NCBI GenBank assembly: GCA_021740905.1
Contig: JAIOYV010000012.1
Location: 1-64,000, forward strand
DNA from: Bacteroidales bacterium
GTDB taxonomy: Bacteria > Bacteroidota > Bacteroidia > Bacteroidales > M50B96
Direction: 5' to 3'
Length of the DNA: 64,000 nt
The notes under the pieces are model-generated. The model had not been told where the DNA came from. It ran no database searches and worked only from the letters and a program-made list of their open reading frames with translations. Shown here one piece after another: positions 32,608 to 42,855 of this stretch (position 1 is its first letter; every line of letters begins with the position of its first letter). The position numbers and the translations under genes are program-made.

Positions 32608-32795
32608 GGAATTGGGAAATTAAGGAGAATGAGGCATAGATAGAAAAGTAGACATGCAAGGCTTTCGTCTCAGCCAGTTTTGGAAAAAAGGAATTAGGTA
32701 ATTGTAGTTGAAAAAATAGGAGAATAAAGAATTAAGTGGATTTATTGTATTTTTGGAATCAGATAATTTAGTTTGCCATTAATTAAATTGCAATT
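32608..32795. other. intergenic with repeat remnants
   Basis: Contains ggaattgggaaatta-type low-complexity DNA, a decayed copy of the gacgcaag palindrome (near 32648-32670) and a TATTTTTG box (32748-32755) 40 nt before the next gene, a possible -7 element. No gene. Confidence 0.45.
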
Positions 32796-34025
32796 ATGAC
32801 CGGGATTACCTTATTAGATGTATTTATTGGCTTGACATTCTTGTATTTACTATTTAGTTTGTTTGCCACTATTATTTTAGAGCTTATCAATAATATTCTG
32901 AGGCTTCGGGCGCAGAATCTGGCTTTCACCCTAAAAAGGATGATGCTTGATGAGGTTAACCCCAAGATTAGATTTATTGACAAGATCAAGAATAAACTGT
33001 TTGGGACTTTTGGCTTTTTATTCGGGACTAAAAATGAAAATCTTTTCAAGGCTTTTATAAATCAACCAACCATCAAATATTTGAGCAACGGTGGACTTGT
33101 CAACAAACCTTCCTACTTATCACCGACCGACTTTTCCAAAGCACTGATAGATTCGCTTAAGGATAGTGCTCCGGACGAAGCCACGAAATTAGAGAAGATT
33201 AAAACCGGCATCAGCAAATTGTTCCCAGAAGGTTCTGAAACAAAAAAACATATCCTCTCGCTTCTCGACGACGCTGAAAATGATTTGGAGAGGTTTAAAG
33301 TCTTGCTTGAGAACTGGTTCGAAAGTACAATGGAAAGGGCTATTGGGTGGTACAAAAGACGAATCCAGGTTATTTTACTGGCCTTAGGAATGATCATAGC
33401 TTTTAGCTTAAATTTAGACACAATAAAAATCGCCGGAAAACTTTCAAAAGATAAAAATGCGCGAGAGCAGATGGTTAACATGTCGATTGCCTATATGGAA
33501 GCCAATAAGGACATCATTGTCAAAAATATGGAAATCAATCCTTCCAGCACATCTCAGCATGATTCTATTACAAAAGCAAAAATCGACACTTTGTTACAGG
33601 TTAAAAAACAAGTTGAGAATGATATTGCAAACGCATCTAAAATAATTGATGCAGGATGGCCCGATGAAAAAGAGTTTACACCAAGTTGGTCGGCTGATAC
33701 CTCGGAAGCAAATCGCAAGCTGTTTTTTATGGATAAGGTCGAAATAGCTTTGGCTAAAAAAGACACATTAGTGGGGGTTGAATATCCGGCAAATATAGAC
33801 AAGGCTGACTTCAAGAAATTTATCCTGGGAAAAGAATATAAGAAAGTCTATTATAGGAGTAGCTTTAAGTGGTGGACCTGGATTCATCATTTCTGGGGGT
33901 ATTTGCTTACCGCTCTGGCCATTTCGGTTGGTGCCCCATTTTGGTTCGATTTGCTAAACAAACTTGTGAAGTTACGTGGGTCGGTTGCACAAAGCACAAC
34001 TTCGACGGAAGGAAAGAGGAATTAA
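32796..34025 (+). CDS. hypothetical membrane protein with coiled-coil middle
   Basis: 409 residues, family not recognised. One hydrophobic helix near the N terminus (about 5-28), a second in the middle (about 190-208, VILLALGMIIAFSLNLDTI), and a third near the C terminus (about 370-390, FWGYLLTALAISVGAPFWFDLLNKL). Between them are long charged segments, one with an EANKDIIVKNMEI-like coiled coil. The layout suggests a soluble cytoplasmic part and an external loop of about 160 residues. Proteins of this shape are common in bacteria but have no assigned function. Confidence 0.7.
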   Translation: MTGITLLDVFIGLTFLYLLFSLFATIILELINNILRLRAQNLAFTLKRMMLDEVNPKIRFIDKIKNKLFGTFGFLFGTKNENLFKAFINQPTIKYLSNGGLVNKPSYLSPTDFSKALIDSLKDSAPDEATKLEKIKTGISKLFPEGSETKKHILSLLDDAENDLERFKVLLENWFESTMERAIGWYKRRIQVILLALGMIIAFSLNLDTIKIAGKLSKDKNAREQMVNMSIAYMEANKDIIVKNMEINPSSTSQHDSITKAKIDTLLQVKKQVENDIANASKIIDAGWPDEKEFTPSWSADTSEANRKLFFMDKVEIALAKKDTLVGVEYPANIDKADFKKFILGKEYKKVYYRSSFKWWTWIHHFWGYLLTALAISVGAPFWFDLLNKLVKLRGSVAQSTTSTEGKRN

Positions 34026-34118
34026 GGAAATGAGGAATTAGGGAAACAAGGAATTACTTAATTATTCACTCAACTTAATTACATATTTTCTCAATTACAT
34101 AATTCACTAAAAAGAGAT
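34026..34118 (+). repeat. low-complexity array upstream of four-helix gene
   Basis: aggaaatgaggaattaggg and ttaattacatatttt-type words repeat imperfectly, as also downstream of the same gene (34482-34560). The paired flanking suggests that this gene and its flanks may have moved or duplicated as a unit, but this is only a suggestion. Confidence 0.4.
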
Positions 34119-34481
34119 ATGAAAGCAACATTTAAGACATTGGAAGCATGGAAGAAGGGCAGAGAGTTGCAAAAAAGGATTTCGAAGCTTACAAAATCAT
34201 TTCCACCAGAAGATAAATATAAACTTACCGATCAAATAATAAGGTCATCCCGATCGGTAACCGCAAACATCGCCGAAGGGTATGGTCGTTTTCATTATCA
34301 GGGACATGCCCAGTTTTGCAGGACTGCAAGAGGATCACTTTTCGAAACAATTGACCATCTTACTGTCGCACAGGATGAAGAATACATTGACGAAGCTCAG
34401 TTTGAAAACCTTAGGTCTGAGGTTCTGGAAGTAGTAAAAATACTTAATGGTTACATAAAATATCTATTAGATCAAAAATAG
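34119..34481 (+). CDS. four-helix-bundle protein (S23/IVS-type)
   Basis: 120 residues, the four-helix-bundle family first described from proteins encoded in 23S rRNA intervening sequences (TIGR02436). Typical segments are LEAWKKGRELQKRISKLTKSFP, the IRSSRSVTANIAEGYGR turn and the closing coil. The function is unknown, although many Bacteroidota genomes carry stand-alone copies. It is flanked on both sides by low-complexity arrays. Confidence 0.85.
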   Translation: MKATFKTLEAWKKGRELQKRISKLTKSFPPEDKYKLTDQIIRSSRSVTANIAEGYGRFHYQGHAQFCRTARGSLFETIDHLTVAQDEEYIDEAQFENLRSEVLEVVKILNGYIKYLLDQK

Positions 34482-34560
34482 GAAATTAGGAAATTGAGGA
34501 ATTTTGATAATACCTATAAACCCTAATTACCTAATTGCACAATTACTTAATTACTAAATA
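34482..34560 (+). repeat. low-complexity array between four-helix gene and purC
   Basis: aggaaattaggaaattgagg-type words followed by ctaattacctaattgcacaa-type words; the two halves are roughly complementary, so the segment can fold. Related words occur at 28279-28320, 32608-32640 and 43120-43182. Confidence 0.45.
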
Positions 34561-34562
34561 AA

Positions 34563-35504
34563 ATGAACGCAATTACAGAAACAAATTTTAAATTTCCGGG
34601 TGTAAAGAACATATATAAAGGCAAAGTGCGAGATGTGTACGCCATGGAAAATGGCTTGATGGTGATGGTGGTATCCGACCGGATTTCGGCTTTCGATGTG
34701 GTATTGCCAAAGGGAATCCCTTACAAAGGGCAGGTGTTGAACCAGATTGCAGAGAAATTTCTTGATGCAACTTCTGACATAGTCCCAAACTGGAAAATCG
34801 CCTCGCCCGACCCGATGGTGACAGCCGGTCATTATTGCGAGCCTTTTGCTATTGAGATGATCATCCGGGGATTTCTTACAGGCAGCTCATGGCGGTCGTA
34901 CAAAAATGGTTCGCGCATGATTTGTGGTGTGCCAATTCCCGAAGGTATGCAAGAGCACCAAGCGTTTGGTGAACCAATTATTACACCAACCACAAAAGCT
35001 ATGGAAGGTCACGACGAAGATATTTCGCGAGAAGAAATCCTAAAGCAGGGTATTGTTTCCGAAGAGGATTATGTGTTACTCGAAAAATACACCCGCCATC
35101 TTTTCCAGCGTGGTTGCGAGATAGCCGACAAGATGGGCCTTATTCTGGTAGACACAAAATATGAATTCGGAAAAAAAGATGGCCAGATTTACTTGATCGA
35201 CGAAATCCACACACCGGATTCATCACGGTATTTTTACAAAGAAGGCTATGCCGACCGTTTCCTAAAGGGAGAAAACCAAAAGCAACTGTCGAAAGAGTTT
35301 GTGCGCGAGTGGCTAATGGAAAATGGTTTCCAGGGCAAAGAAGGCCAGCAGGTTCCCAAAATGACAGATGAGTTTGTAAACCTGGTATCGGAACGCTACA
35401 TCGAACTCTACGAAAACATTACCGGCGACAAATTCCAAAAAGCCGACATTTCGGATGTGGAGGCACGGATTGAAAAAAATGTGCTGGAGTTTTTGAAGGG
35501 GTAA
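34563..35504 (+). CDS. purC: phosphoribosylaminoimidazole-succinocarboxamide synthase
   Basis: 313 residues, the longer SAICAR synthase form found in Bacteroidota and yeast. It joins aspartate to CAIR with ATP in purine synthesis. Signature segments are GKVRDVYAM at the N terminus, [17 protein letters not shown], the [14 protein letters not shown] loop, [12 protein letters not shown] and [13 protein letters not shown]. It is not in a pur cluster here. No TAnnTTTG box was seen, so it may share the transcript of the gene before it. Confidence 0.95.
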   Translation: MNAITETNFKFPGVKNIYKGKVRDVYAMENGLMVMVVSDRISAFDVVLPKGIPYKGQVLNQIAEKFLDATSDIVPNWKIASPDPMVTAGHYCEPFAIEMIIRGFLTGSSWRSYKNGSRMICGVPIPEGMQEHQAFGEPIITPTTKAMEGHDEDISREEILKQGIVSEEDYVLLEKYTRHLFQRGCEIADKMGLILVDTKYEFGKKDGQIYLIDEIHTPDSSRYFYKEGYADRFLKGENQKQLSKEFVREWLMENGFQGKEGQQVPKMTDEFVNLVSERYIELYENITGDKFQKADISDVEARIEKNVLEFLKG

Positions 35505-35743
35505 AAAAAGTCTATTAGTTTCCTTCTGCGTTTTTGGAAAAAGGATATTTATCATACCAAGCCTGCCATAACTTTCACCGGGAAAAGTGAGGAGTAGCAG
35601 GGCTAGATTTATTCCATTGAATATTCCTTTTCTACTTAGCGTCCATCCGTAAAGTGCTTGATTTTAATTTTTTATAACTTTTTGGATGGACCTTACTTAG
35701 ATACTGCGACCACAAGGTTTCAAATATCCAAATGTTTTAAGTA

Positions 35744-36292
35744 TCAATCCATTTTTTCAAAGGTGTATTCAAAATGTACTTTTAGTTCATAGTCACTTTC
35801 ATTGTCGAGGCTTTCTGTTTTTCCTTCCATCTCAAGGGTCAATGAAGTTGTTGTGAGTTCCTTTATTTTGAAATTCCGATAGCCAAAAAAGAAATCGAGG
35901 CTTTGAATGTAAATAAGGTCTTTTTCGGTATTGTCCAGCCAGTCCCACTCATCATCTTTAATTATCACATTGGGGCTAAGTATTTCCAAGTGGCTTGTTT
36001 TGTCAATGTAGAATGTATATCGCAAAGTGAAATCCTCGAAGTAACCACTCCCATTTTCAAAATAAATGTATAAGTTATCCGAAGTTTTTTTATCAAACAC
36101 ATATAAGGCGGTATTTATCTCCCCTTCATAAAATTCGGCATGATTACCAGATAGTTTGACCAGTTTCCATTCACCAATTAATCGATGTTCTGTGGAAGTA
36201 AAACTTCTAAAAGCAGCAGGGTTTTTTTCGGTACACGAAACCAATACCATAAGTATTAAGGATAAAGCAAAAAATCTGTTGTATATTTTCAT
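35744..36292 (-). CDS. lipocalin-like lipoprotein
   Basis: 182 residues with a lipoprotein signal: the lipobox LVSC places the lipidated cysteine at residue 20. The mature part begins with a linker and then HRLIGEWKLVKLSG, the opening of lipocalin-like (DUF4488/5004-type) beta-barrels of Bacteroidota. The rest is strand-rich with alternating hydrophobic residues. The ligand is unknown. Downstream partner of the 36304-36849 gene with an 11-nt gap, so both are probably co-expressed. Confidence 0.7.
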   Translation of the reverse strand: MKIYNRFFALSLILMVLVSCTEKNPAAFRSFTSTEHRLIGEWKLVKLSGNHAEFYEGEINTALYVFDKKTSDNLYIYFENGSGYFEDFTLRYTFYIDKTSHLEILSPNVIIKDDEWDWLDNTEKDLIYIQSLDFFFGYRNFKIKELTTTSLTLEMEGKTESLDNESDYELKVHFEYTFEKMD

Positions 36293-36303
36293 AGGGGTCT
36301 GTT

Positions 36304-36849
36304 TTAAATACTAAAGCCCAAGGCAATTGATAGTTGTCGAAAATCGGGATAATGAAAACCATCGAGGCTTTCTTTGGCAAAAAATGGGATTAGCGGAGTC
36401 CATTTTATGTGGAAGAATACTCCCCCTGGATCTGGTTGGTAACGCAAACCTACACCGGGCGACAAGATGAGCAGGTTGGCCTTTTCGTCAACATTCGATA
36501 ACCTAAAATAGGCAGCACCAATACCGGTTGTCACAAAAATATAGGTCGAGGTCTCAAACATAAGTCCTGGTTCAACAATCAGGCTTTTCAATCGGTAGTC
36601 AGTAAAGTCGTCGATCTGAGGCAAAAAACTAAATCCCGTCCTAAAAGTGCAGTAGCGAATGCCTTTTTGTTTTAATATTCGATCGTAATTGAGGCTGTAA
36701 ATAACCCCATTTCCCAATGCCTCGAAATAGAATGAATTCCGGGGGTATCCGCTTATGTTTGCTTCCTGTGCCGTTATTTCATCCACCTGCGCATTAAGGC
36801 AGATTGGAAGGGTGAGGAAAAATAATAAATGTAGGAAAAATTTCTTCAT
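36304..36849 (-). CDS. outer membrane beta-barrel-like protein
   Basis: 181 residues: signal peptide (1-20, ending LNAQ) and then a run of amphipathic strands (FYFEALGNGVIYSLNYDRIL, YRLKSLIVEPGLMF, GVGLRYQP, FRQLSIALGFSI) ending in a hydrophobic residue, as in small OmpA/OprF-type barrels of Bacteroidota. No plug or periplasmic domain. The function is unknown. First gene of a two-gene operon with the lipocalin-like lipoprotein. Confidence 0.7.
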   Translation of the reverse strand: MKKFFLHLLFFLTLPICLNAQVDEITAQEANISGYPRNSFYFEALGNGVIYSLNYDRILKQKGIRYCTFRTGFSFLPQIDDFTDYRLKSLIVEPGLMFETSTYIFVTTGIGAAYFRLSNVDEKANLLILSPGVGLRYQPDPGGVFFHIKWTPLIPFFAKESLDGFHYPDFRQLSIALGFSI

Positions 36850-37189
36850 TCCATTAAAATTAAATGAACACTTTATTCGACATTGAAATTCCTAATTGGA
36901 GCAAAACCCTAGTTCTTGGCAATAATTATTGAACGAGACTCCTGCACAAAATAGTGGATATAAATGTATAAATTAATAGATATTAAAAAATATGTTCTTC
37001 AGCATATTTATAAAACCTAAAAAGTTGTCTAAATACTTATCAGCTATAACCAAAGGTATTGTTTTGGTACATCGAAAGGAATAAGATTTTGCCAGGAAAG
37101 TTCTACTGTGAATTTTATGGAAGAAATGAATTAATCGTTTTATTTATCTTAATTTTGCTGTCATAAATTTTTAACCCAAAAACCTAATT
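36850..37189. other. intergenic between divergent genes
   Basis: 340 bp, AT-rich, no coding region. It holds the -7 box of the first PKD gene (37150-37157) and presumably the promoter of the barrel-lipoprotein operon, which was not recognised. Confidence 0.5.
37150..37157 (+). promoter_or_regulatory. -7 box (TAATTTTG) of PKD gene 1
   Basis: Matches TAnnTTTG and lies exactly 33 nt before the ATG, the same distance as the box of the paralogous gene (40030-40037). No good TTTG box upstream. Confidence 0.5.
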
Positions 37190-39916
37190 ATGAAAAAGAT
37201 TTGTTTGCTAGCGCTCCTGTTTGGAGCCTTTAGTTTGGCATCAATAGCCCAGACCTATTGCTCTGCCGGAGGAGGGATGGATGAATACATTGTAAATGTA
37301 TCTTTTGGAAGCATTTCCAATCCATCAGGATCAACGAATTATAGTGATTTCAGCTATTTGTCGACCAATATGGTGATCGGCGAAAGCTACCCGGCGGTAA
37401 TAACCAATGGGAATCCTTATATTGATGACCAGTGTGGGATATGGGTAGACTGGAACCAGGATTTTGATTTTGACGATCCGGGCGAATTCTACCTTACTCT
37501 TGGAACTCCCGGGGTTGGACCTTATTCTGCTTCCATTATACCTCCTGATTCTGCCTTGCTTGGGCCAACCATTATGCGGATAAGGATTATGTACACCGGT
37601 TCTTTATCTTCTTGTGGTGGCTCCCAATATGGAGAAGTCGAGGACTATACTGTAAATGTACTGCCCAACTGCCAGGCAAACGCGGAATTTAGCTATTTCG
37701 ACCTTGGCTTTACAGTCGATTTTGTTGCCCCAATGAATTACGACACTGCACTTTTCAACCTTAATTGGGACTTGGGCGATGGCACAACCGTCAACTATCA
37801 AAGCGAATTTGCACATAGCTATTCCCTGCCGGGCATTTACATTGTATCGCTTTCGGTAAACGAACTTGCTGATTCGACTTGTTTCGATAGCTTTATCGAC
37901 ACGCTGTACATTGACAGTTGCGAAGCCAATGCTGAATTCGAATTTAATGTAGATGAACTGAATGTCGAACTATGGTCTTATTTTCAATACGATACCCTTC
38001 TGTACTACGTTACCTGGGATATGGGCGACAGCACAATTATACAGGGTGGCGACACGGTGAGCCATACATACGCTTTGCCTGGGATTTACCCGGTTAGTTT
38101 AACTGTGATCAATCTTAGCGACACCACCTGTCAAAATACGGTAGGCTACGACCTGGAGGCTTATGAATGTGATGTGATGGCCGATTTTGATGTGGATATT
38201 TTAGGCTATGAGGCGTTCTTCAGTACCCCGGCAAGTGCGGGCAATTATATTATTGAATGGGATTTCGGCGATGGCAGCTACACCTATAATTTATCCAACC
38301 CGAGTCACATGTATGGCGCAATGGGAACCTATACCGTTTCACTTACCCTTACCGACCTTCTGCAACCACTTTGTTTCGACCAGATAAGCTACGATGTTTT
38401 AATAAACGATTGTTATGCCAATGCCAGTTTCATTTTCGATAATTTTGGCTTACAAACAGCCTTCAATGCCACTACATACAACTCGGCAGGTTATAGTTTT
38501 ATTTGGGATTTCGGTGATGGGACCATCGACACTTCAAGTACTATTGTTTTCCACACCTATGCCGACGAAGGAACATATACTATTTCGCTCACAATGACAA
38601 GCGATTCGATACCCTTTTGCTCAGATACAGACTCACTTACAATTAGCATCGATTCATGCCTGGCTTATCCCGAATTTGGTTACAATGGTATTGGGCTTAG
38701 TGTCGACTTTTATGCGTACTATCCACTCGATACAGTAAATTATTCCCTGATATGGGATTTCGGTGATGGAGCAACAACGAGCAACATTCTTGAGCCTAAC
38801 CACCTGTACGCGGCACCAGGAATGTACCAGGCATCATTTACAGTCTCGAATCTTTACGACACCAGTTGTTCGGATACCTACACAATGCTTTTTGAAGTTT
38901 ACGAGTGTACTATTGATCCAGAATTTGTAATCATCGACAATGGAGGGAGCAATTACGATTTCGTTTTGCTGAATGATTATATCGCTTTAGGGTATGATGT
39001 CAGTTGGTCTTTGAGCGATGGAACAAATTTCTGGGGTGTCGATTCGCTTAACTATACCATTTCTTCCGACCCTGTTTTTGAAGTCACCGTGATGGTTTCG
39101 AACTGGAACGTACCCAATTGCCAGGAAAGTTATTCTTTAGCGATTTGCAATATGGATGCGGGTTTTGACTATTTCACCAACGGGCTTGATGTATCTTTCA
39201 ATACCCTTGTTCAATATAGTTCGATGGGTTATTATATTGAATGGGATTTCGGCGATGGCACAACCCAGGTAGGAGGATTTTCACCCACACATTCGTATCC
39301 GGGCGATGATACATATACCATTACCTGCGCCATAAGCTCACTTTCGTTTCCCGATTGTAGCGATACGGTTTCAGTTGATCTTTATGTGGCCGAGTGTTAT
39401 GTGTTTGCCGATTTCAATTATCAGATCGATTCTACCACAGTGGTGTTCACCACCACTTATTCAATAGGCCAGTATAACTTTTATTGGGATTTTGGCGATG
39501 GGACAACACAGATTGCTGTTCCGAATATTGTTCATACGTATGCCTTAACGGGCGATTACGAAGTTTGCCTTATCCTGGTCGATCCGGCAAATTCCGATTG
39601 CTCCGATACCATCTGTTACACCTTATCGGTATATCCCTCCAATCTACCTGAAAACAATCAGCTGGGAGAAGGGATAAAACTCTTCCCCAACCCGGTAGAA
39701 GAAATGCTACACCTCGAATTTTACGATGAAAAATCCACATTATATCCGATATTCATCTATAATTCAACCGGTCAGAAAGTCATTTCTGAAGTCCTTCAAT
39801 CAAAAGCAGGTCACAACATCTTTTCGATTGATGTGGGCCGCTTACCTTCAGGTATTTATTTTGTTGGGATGAATGAATCAGGAAGGTTTTTTGAGAATCT
39901 CAAATTTATAAAGTAG
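37190..39916 (+). CDS. secreted GEVED/multi-PKD T9SS protein (paralogue 1)
   Basis: 908 residues: signal peptide 1-20, a GEVED domain (about 25-160, with CGIWVDWNQDFDF and GEVEDYT), eight PKD domains of about 85 residues (each opening with a Cys-x-x-x-x-x-F pattern and holding WDFGDG), and a T9SS sorting domain (LFPNPVEE). Each PKD unit carries a cysteine near each end, so neighbouring units may be linked or stabilised by disulfides (inference). It acts outside the cell or on its surface, perhaps in adhesion. No enzymatic domain. Own promoter and terminator. Confidence 0.9.
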   Translation: MKKICLLALLFGAFSLASIAQTYCSAGGGMDEYIVNVSFGSISNPSGSTNYSDFSYLSTNMVIGESYPAVITNGNPYIDDQCGIWVDWNQDFDFDDPGEFYLTLGTPGVGPYSASIIPPDSALLGPTIMRIRIMYTGSLSSCGGSQYGEVEDYTVNVLPNCQANAEFSYFDLGFTVDFVAPMNYDTALFNLNWDLGDGTTVNYQSEFAHSYSLPGIYIVSLSVNELADSTCFDSFIDTLYIDSCEANAEFEFNVDELNVELWSYFQYDTLLYYVTWDMGDSTIIQGGDTVSHTYALPGIYPVSLTVINLSDTTCQNTVGYDLEAYECDVMADFDVDILGYEAFFSTPASAGNYIIEWDFGDGSYTYNLSNPSHMYGAMGTYTVSLTLTDLLQPLCFDQISYDVLINDCYANASFIFDNFGLQTAFNATTYNSAGYSFIWDFGDGTIDTSSTIVFHTYADEGTYTISLTMTSDSIPFCSDTDSLTISIDSCLAYPEFGYNGIGLSVDFYAYYPLDTVNYSLIWDFGDGATTSNILEPNHLYAAPGMYQASFTVSNLYDTSCSDTYTMLFEVYECTIDPEFVIIDNGGSNYDFVLLNDYIALGYDVSWSLSDGTNFWGVDSLNYTISSDPVFEVTVMVSNWNVPNCQESYSLAICNMDAGFDYFTNGLDVSFNTLVQYSSMGYYIEWDFGDGTTQVGGFSPTHSYPGDDTYTITCAISSLSFPDCSDTVSVDLYVAECYVFADFNYQIDSTTVVFTTTYSIGQYNFYWDFGDGTTQIAVPNIVHTYALTGDYEVCLILVDPANSDCSDTICYTLSVYPSNLPENNQLGEGIKLFPNPVEEMLHLEFYDEKSTLYPIFIYNSTGQKVISEVLQSKAGHNIFSIDVGRLPSGIYFVGMNESGRFFENLKFIK

Positions 39917-39932
39917 CTACAATTAATAAGGT

Positions 39933-39966
39933 AAAAGGGATACTCATTAGGGTATCCCTTTTTTTT
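39933..39966 (+). terminator. Rho-independent terminator of PKD gene 1
   Basis: aaaagggatac pairs with its complement (39952-39962) around an 8-nt loop and ends in a run of T. It starts 17 nt after the stop codon. Confidence 0.85.
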
Positions 39967-40029
39967 GGTTAATAAATAGGTCCGGTTGGCAATCTTGTCC
40001 ACCTTCTTTCAGATTACATTTTTCTATAG

Positions 40030-40037
40030 TATATTTG
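40030..40037 (+). promoter_or_regulatory. -7 box (TATATTTG) of PKD gene 2
   Basis: TAnnTTTG match 33 nt before the ATG. A TTTC at 40007-40010 with a 19-nt spacer is a weak -33 candidate. Confidence 0.5.
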
Positions 40038-40069
40038 TGCGTAAATAAAACATAACCAAATTCCTAATT

Positions 40070-42793
40070 ATGAAAAAGATTTACTTATTGTTTCTCCTGT
40101 TTGGAGTTTTTAGCATGACATCCCGTGCGCAGGTCTATTGCACAGCAAGCGGAAACATGGACGAACATATTTCGAACGTGGTGGTTGGGAGCATATCGAA
40201 TCCATCGCTTGCAACACCTTATTCCGATTTCACTAATCTATCAACCGATATGATAATTGGTGAGAGTTACGCAGCGGTAATTACAAACGGTCAGCCTTAT
40301 GGTTCCGATCAGTGTGGCATTTGGGTTGATTGGAACCAGGATTATGATTTCACCGATCCGGGCGAGTTTTATGCAACCTCCGGTTCTCCAGGTTTTGGTC
40401 CCTATTCTGCTGATATCATACCTCCCGATTCAGCTCAATTGGGTCCCACGAGAATGCGGATTAGAATTATTTATTCAGGTATGCTTCAGCCGTGCGGTGT
40501 TACTTCATTCGGAGAGGTAGAAGACTATACCATCAATGTTCTGCCCAATTGCCAGGCCAATGCCGTATTTAACTTTTTCGATCTGGGCCTTGCAGTCGAT
40601 TTTGTTGCCCCACATAATTATGACACTACGCTTTACTTCCTGAGTTGGAACCTTGGAGATGGTACCACAATTGCCAACCAAAGTATATTTACCCATACTT
40701 ATTCCATGCCAGGGAATTATGAAGTCTCCCTCTTGGTAAACGACCTGAACGATTCAACTTGCTTCGACAACTACATCGATACGCTTTACCTGGATAGCTG
40801 CGAGGCGAATGCGGAATTCGATTTTGTAGTGGATGAGTTGAATGTTGAATTTCATTCGCACTTTCAGTATGATACAACTATGTATGAAGTATCCTGGAAT
40901 ATGGGCGATGGTACTATTATTCAAGGTGGCGATTCTTTGAGTTACACCTATTCAATAGCTGGGATTTATCCGGTAAGCTTAACAATAATCAACCTAAGCG
41001 ATACTCTTTGCCAAAACACGGTCGGGTATGATGTGGAACCCTGGGAGTGCGATATTCAGGCCGATTTCACATTCCAGATTATGGGTTATAATGTCAGTTT
41101 TAGTGCTCCATATAATACGGGAGATTATATTTTAAATTGGGATTTTGGCGATGGAGCCACAGCAAATAACAACCCAACGGTTAGCCATTACTATTCCCTG
41201 TTTGGCACCTACACCGCCACCTTAACCCTTACCGACCCCCTGCATCCATCATGTATCGATTCAATAAGTTACCCGATTGTTATCAATAACTGCTATGCCA
41301 ATGCCGCTTTTACATCCGACCCCTTCGGACAGGATGTGAATTTTCACGCAACCACCACCTATTCATTTGGATATACTTTTATATGGGATTATGGCGATGG
41401 AAATATCGATACGGCAGGTACAAACGTATCCCATACTTTTCCGAGCATAGGTTCCTATACAGTTGAACTTACCGTTGTCAAAAACACCGACTCTACTTGC
41501 ACAGATGTTGAATCGAATGTGATAACCTTAGATAGTTGTTTGGCAAAGGCTAATTTTAGTATCATCAAGGATCAGCTCAGTGTTGATTTTCTTCCTACCT
41601 ATCCAATCGATTCAACGAACTATATAATTACATGGGATTTTGGAGATGGGGCCTCCGCAACCAATTTGCTCAATCCCAATCATGTGTACGGGTCGGAAGG
41701 AACGTACCAGGTCAGCATGGTCATTACGAACCTCTACGATACGGCATGTACCGACACGTTCAGCCTCAGCCTGACAGTCCAAGTGTGTAATGCCGATGCC
41801 GAATTCACCGTAACCGACAACGGAAACGACAATTATGATTTTACGCTTTTAAACGGTCCCGCTACTGGCTACAACGTATTTTGGTCATTTAGCGATGGCA
41901 CCACTGCTTATAACGTCAATTCGGTAAATAAAACAATCACCAATCTGGGGGCCTATTCGGCAACTGCTATTGTAAGTAATTGGAGCATTCCAAATTGCAG
42001 CGATACATTTGCCTATGTACTTTGTGATATAAATGCCAATTTCAATACGTATAAAAATGGCATGGAAGTATCATTCAATACTATAATACCATATAATATA
42101 ATGGGTTACTATACCGAATGGTATTTTGGTGATGGGACAAGCCTGATGGGTACAAACTATGCCACACATACTTATGCAAGCGAAGATACGTATACGGTAA
42201 CCTGCATTGTAACATCCATTAATTACCCGAGTTGTACCGATACGGTTATTATGGATGTATATGTGGCCGAGTGTTATGTGTTTGCCGATTTCGATTATCA
42301 GATCGATTCTACCACAGTGACATTCACCACTACTTATTCGATAGGCCAATATAACTTTTATTGGGATTTTGGCGATGGAACCACGCAGATTGCTGTTCCG
42401 AATATTGTTCATACGTATGCTTTAACGGGCGATTACGAAGTTTGCCTTATTCTGGTCGATCCGGCAAATTCCAATTGCTCCGACACAACCTGTTACATCT
42501 TATCGGTATATCCATATAACCTAGCCGCAAACGATCCGTTGGCCGATGGGATCAGCCTCTTCCCCAACCCTGTAGATGATATGCTTTCTATCGAGTTTTT
42601 TGAAGAGAAAGCCACCTCGTACCGTATGACAATTTTCACAGCAACCGGACAAAAGGTAATTTCTGAAATGCTTCAATCGAAAAGTGGCGAAAACACCTAT
42701 AGTATTGATGTAAGCAGGCTTCCATCGGGAATATATTACATTGCCCTGAAAGCCGATGAAAAGACAAGTAAAAATCTGAAATTTGTGAAATAA
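40070..42793 (+). CDS. secreted GEVED/multi-PKD T9SS protein (paralogue 2)
   Basis: 907 residues with the same architecture as paralogue 1: signal peptide, GEVED domain, eight PKD units with bracketing cysteines, and a T9SS sorting domain (LFPNPVDDML). The two are collinear throughout, so they arose by a gene duplication. The last PKD unit is far more alike in DNA (42260-42485 against 39383-39608, 15 differences in 226) than the units before it, suggesting local gene conversion. The extracellular role is unknown. Confidence 0.9.
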   Translation: MKKIYLLFLLFGVFSMTSRAQVYCTASGNMDEHISNVVVGSISNPSLATPYSDFTNLSTDMIIGESYAAVITNGQPYGSDQCGIWVDWNQDYDFTDPGEFYATSGSPGFGPYSADIIPPDSAQLGPTRMRIRIIYSGMLQPCGVTSFGEVEDYTINVLPNCQANAVFNFFDLGLAVDFVAPHNYDTTLYFLSWNLGDGTTIANQSIFTHTYSMPGNYEVSLLVNDLNDSTCFDNYIDTLYLDSCEANAEFDFVVDELNVEFHSHFQYDTTMYEVSWNMGDGTIIQGGDSLSYTYSIAGIYPVSLTIINLSDTLCQNTVGYDVEPWECDIQADFTFQIMGYNVSFSAPYNTGDYILNWDFGDGATANNNPTVSHYYSLFGTYTATLTLTDPLHPSCIDSISYPIVINNCYANAAFTSDPFGQDVNFHATTTYSFGYTFIWDYGDGNIDTAGTNVSHTFPSIGSYTVELTVVKNTDSTCTDVESNVITLDSCLAKANFSIIKDQLSVDFLPTYPIDSTNYIITWDFGDGASATNLLNPNHVYGSEGTYQVSMVITNLYDTACTDTFSLSLTVQVCNADAEFTVTDNGNDNYDFTLLNGPATGYNVFWSFSDGTTAYNVNSVNKTITNLGAYSATAIVSNWSIPNCSDTFAYVLCDINANFNTYKNGMEVSFNTIIPYNIMGYYTEWYFGDGTSLMGTNYATHTYASEDTYTVTCIVTSINYPSCTDTVIMDVYVAECYVFADFDYQIDSTTVTFTTTYSIGQYNFYWDFGDGTTQIAVPNIVHTYALTGDYEVCLILVDPANSNCSDTTCYILSVYPYNLAANDPLADGISLFPNPVDDMLSIEFFEEKATSYRMTIFTATGQKVISEMLQSKSGENTYSIDVSRLPSGIYYIALKADEKTSKNLKFVK

Positions 42794-42823
42794 ACACTGC
42801 TGGTCAGGCATCTAAAATCAAAT

Positions 42824-42855
42824 AAAAAGGGACAGCCGATTGGTTGTCCCTTTTT
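42824..42855 (+). terminator. Rho-independent terminator of PKD gene 2
   Basis: aaaaagggaca pairs with its complement ending in five T, with additional C:G and G:T pairs at the top of the stem. It starts 30 nt after the stop codon. Confidence 0.85.
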
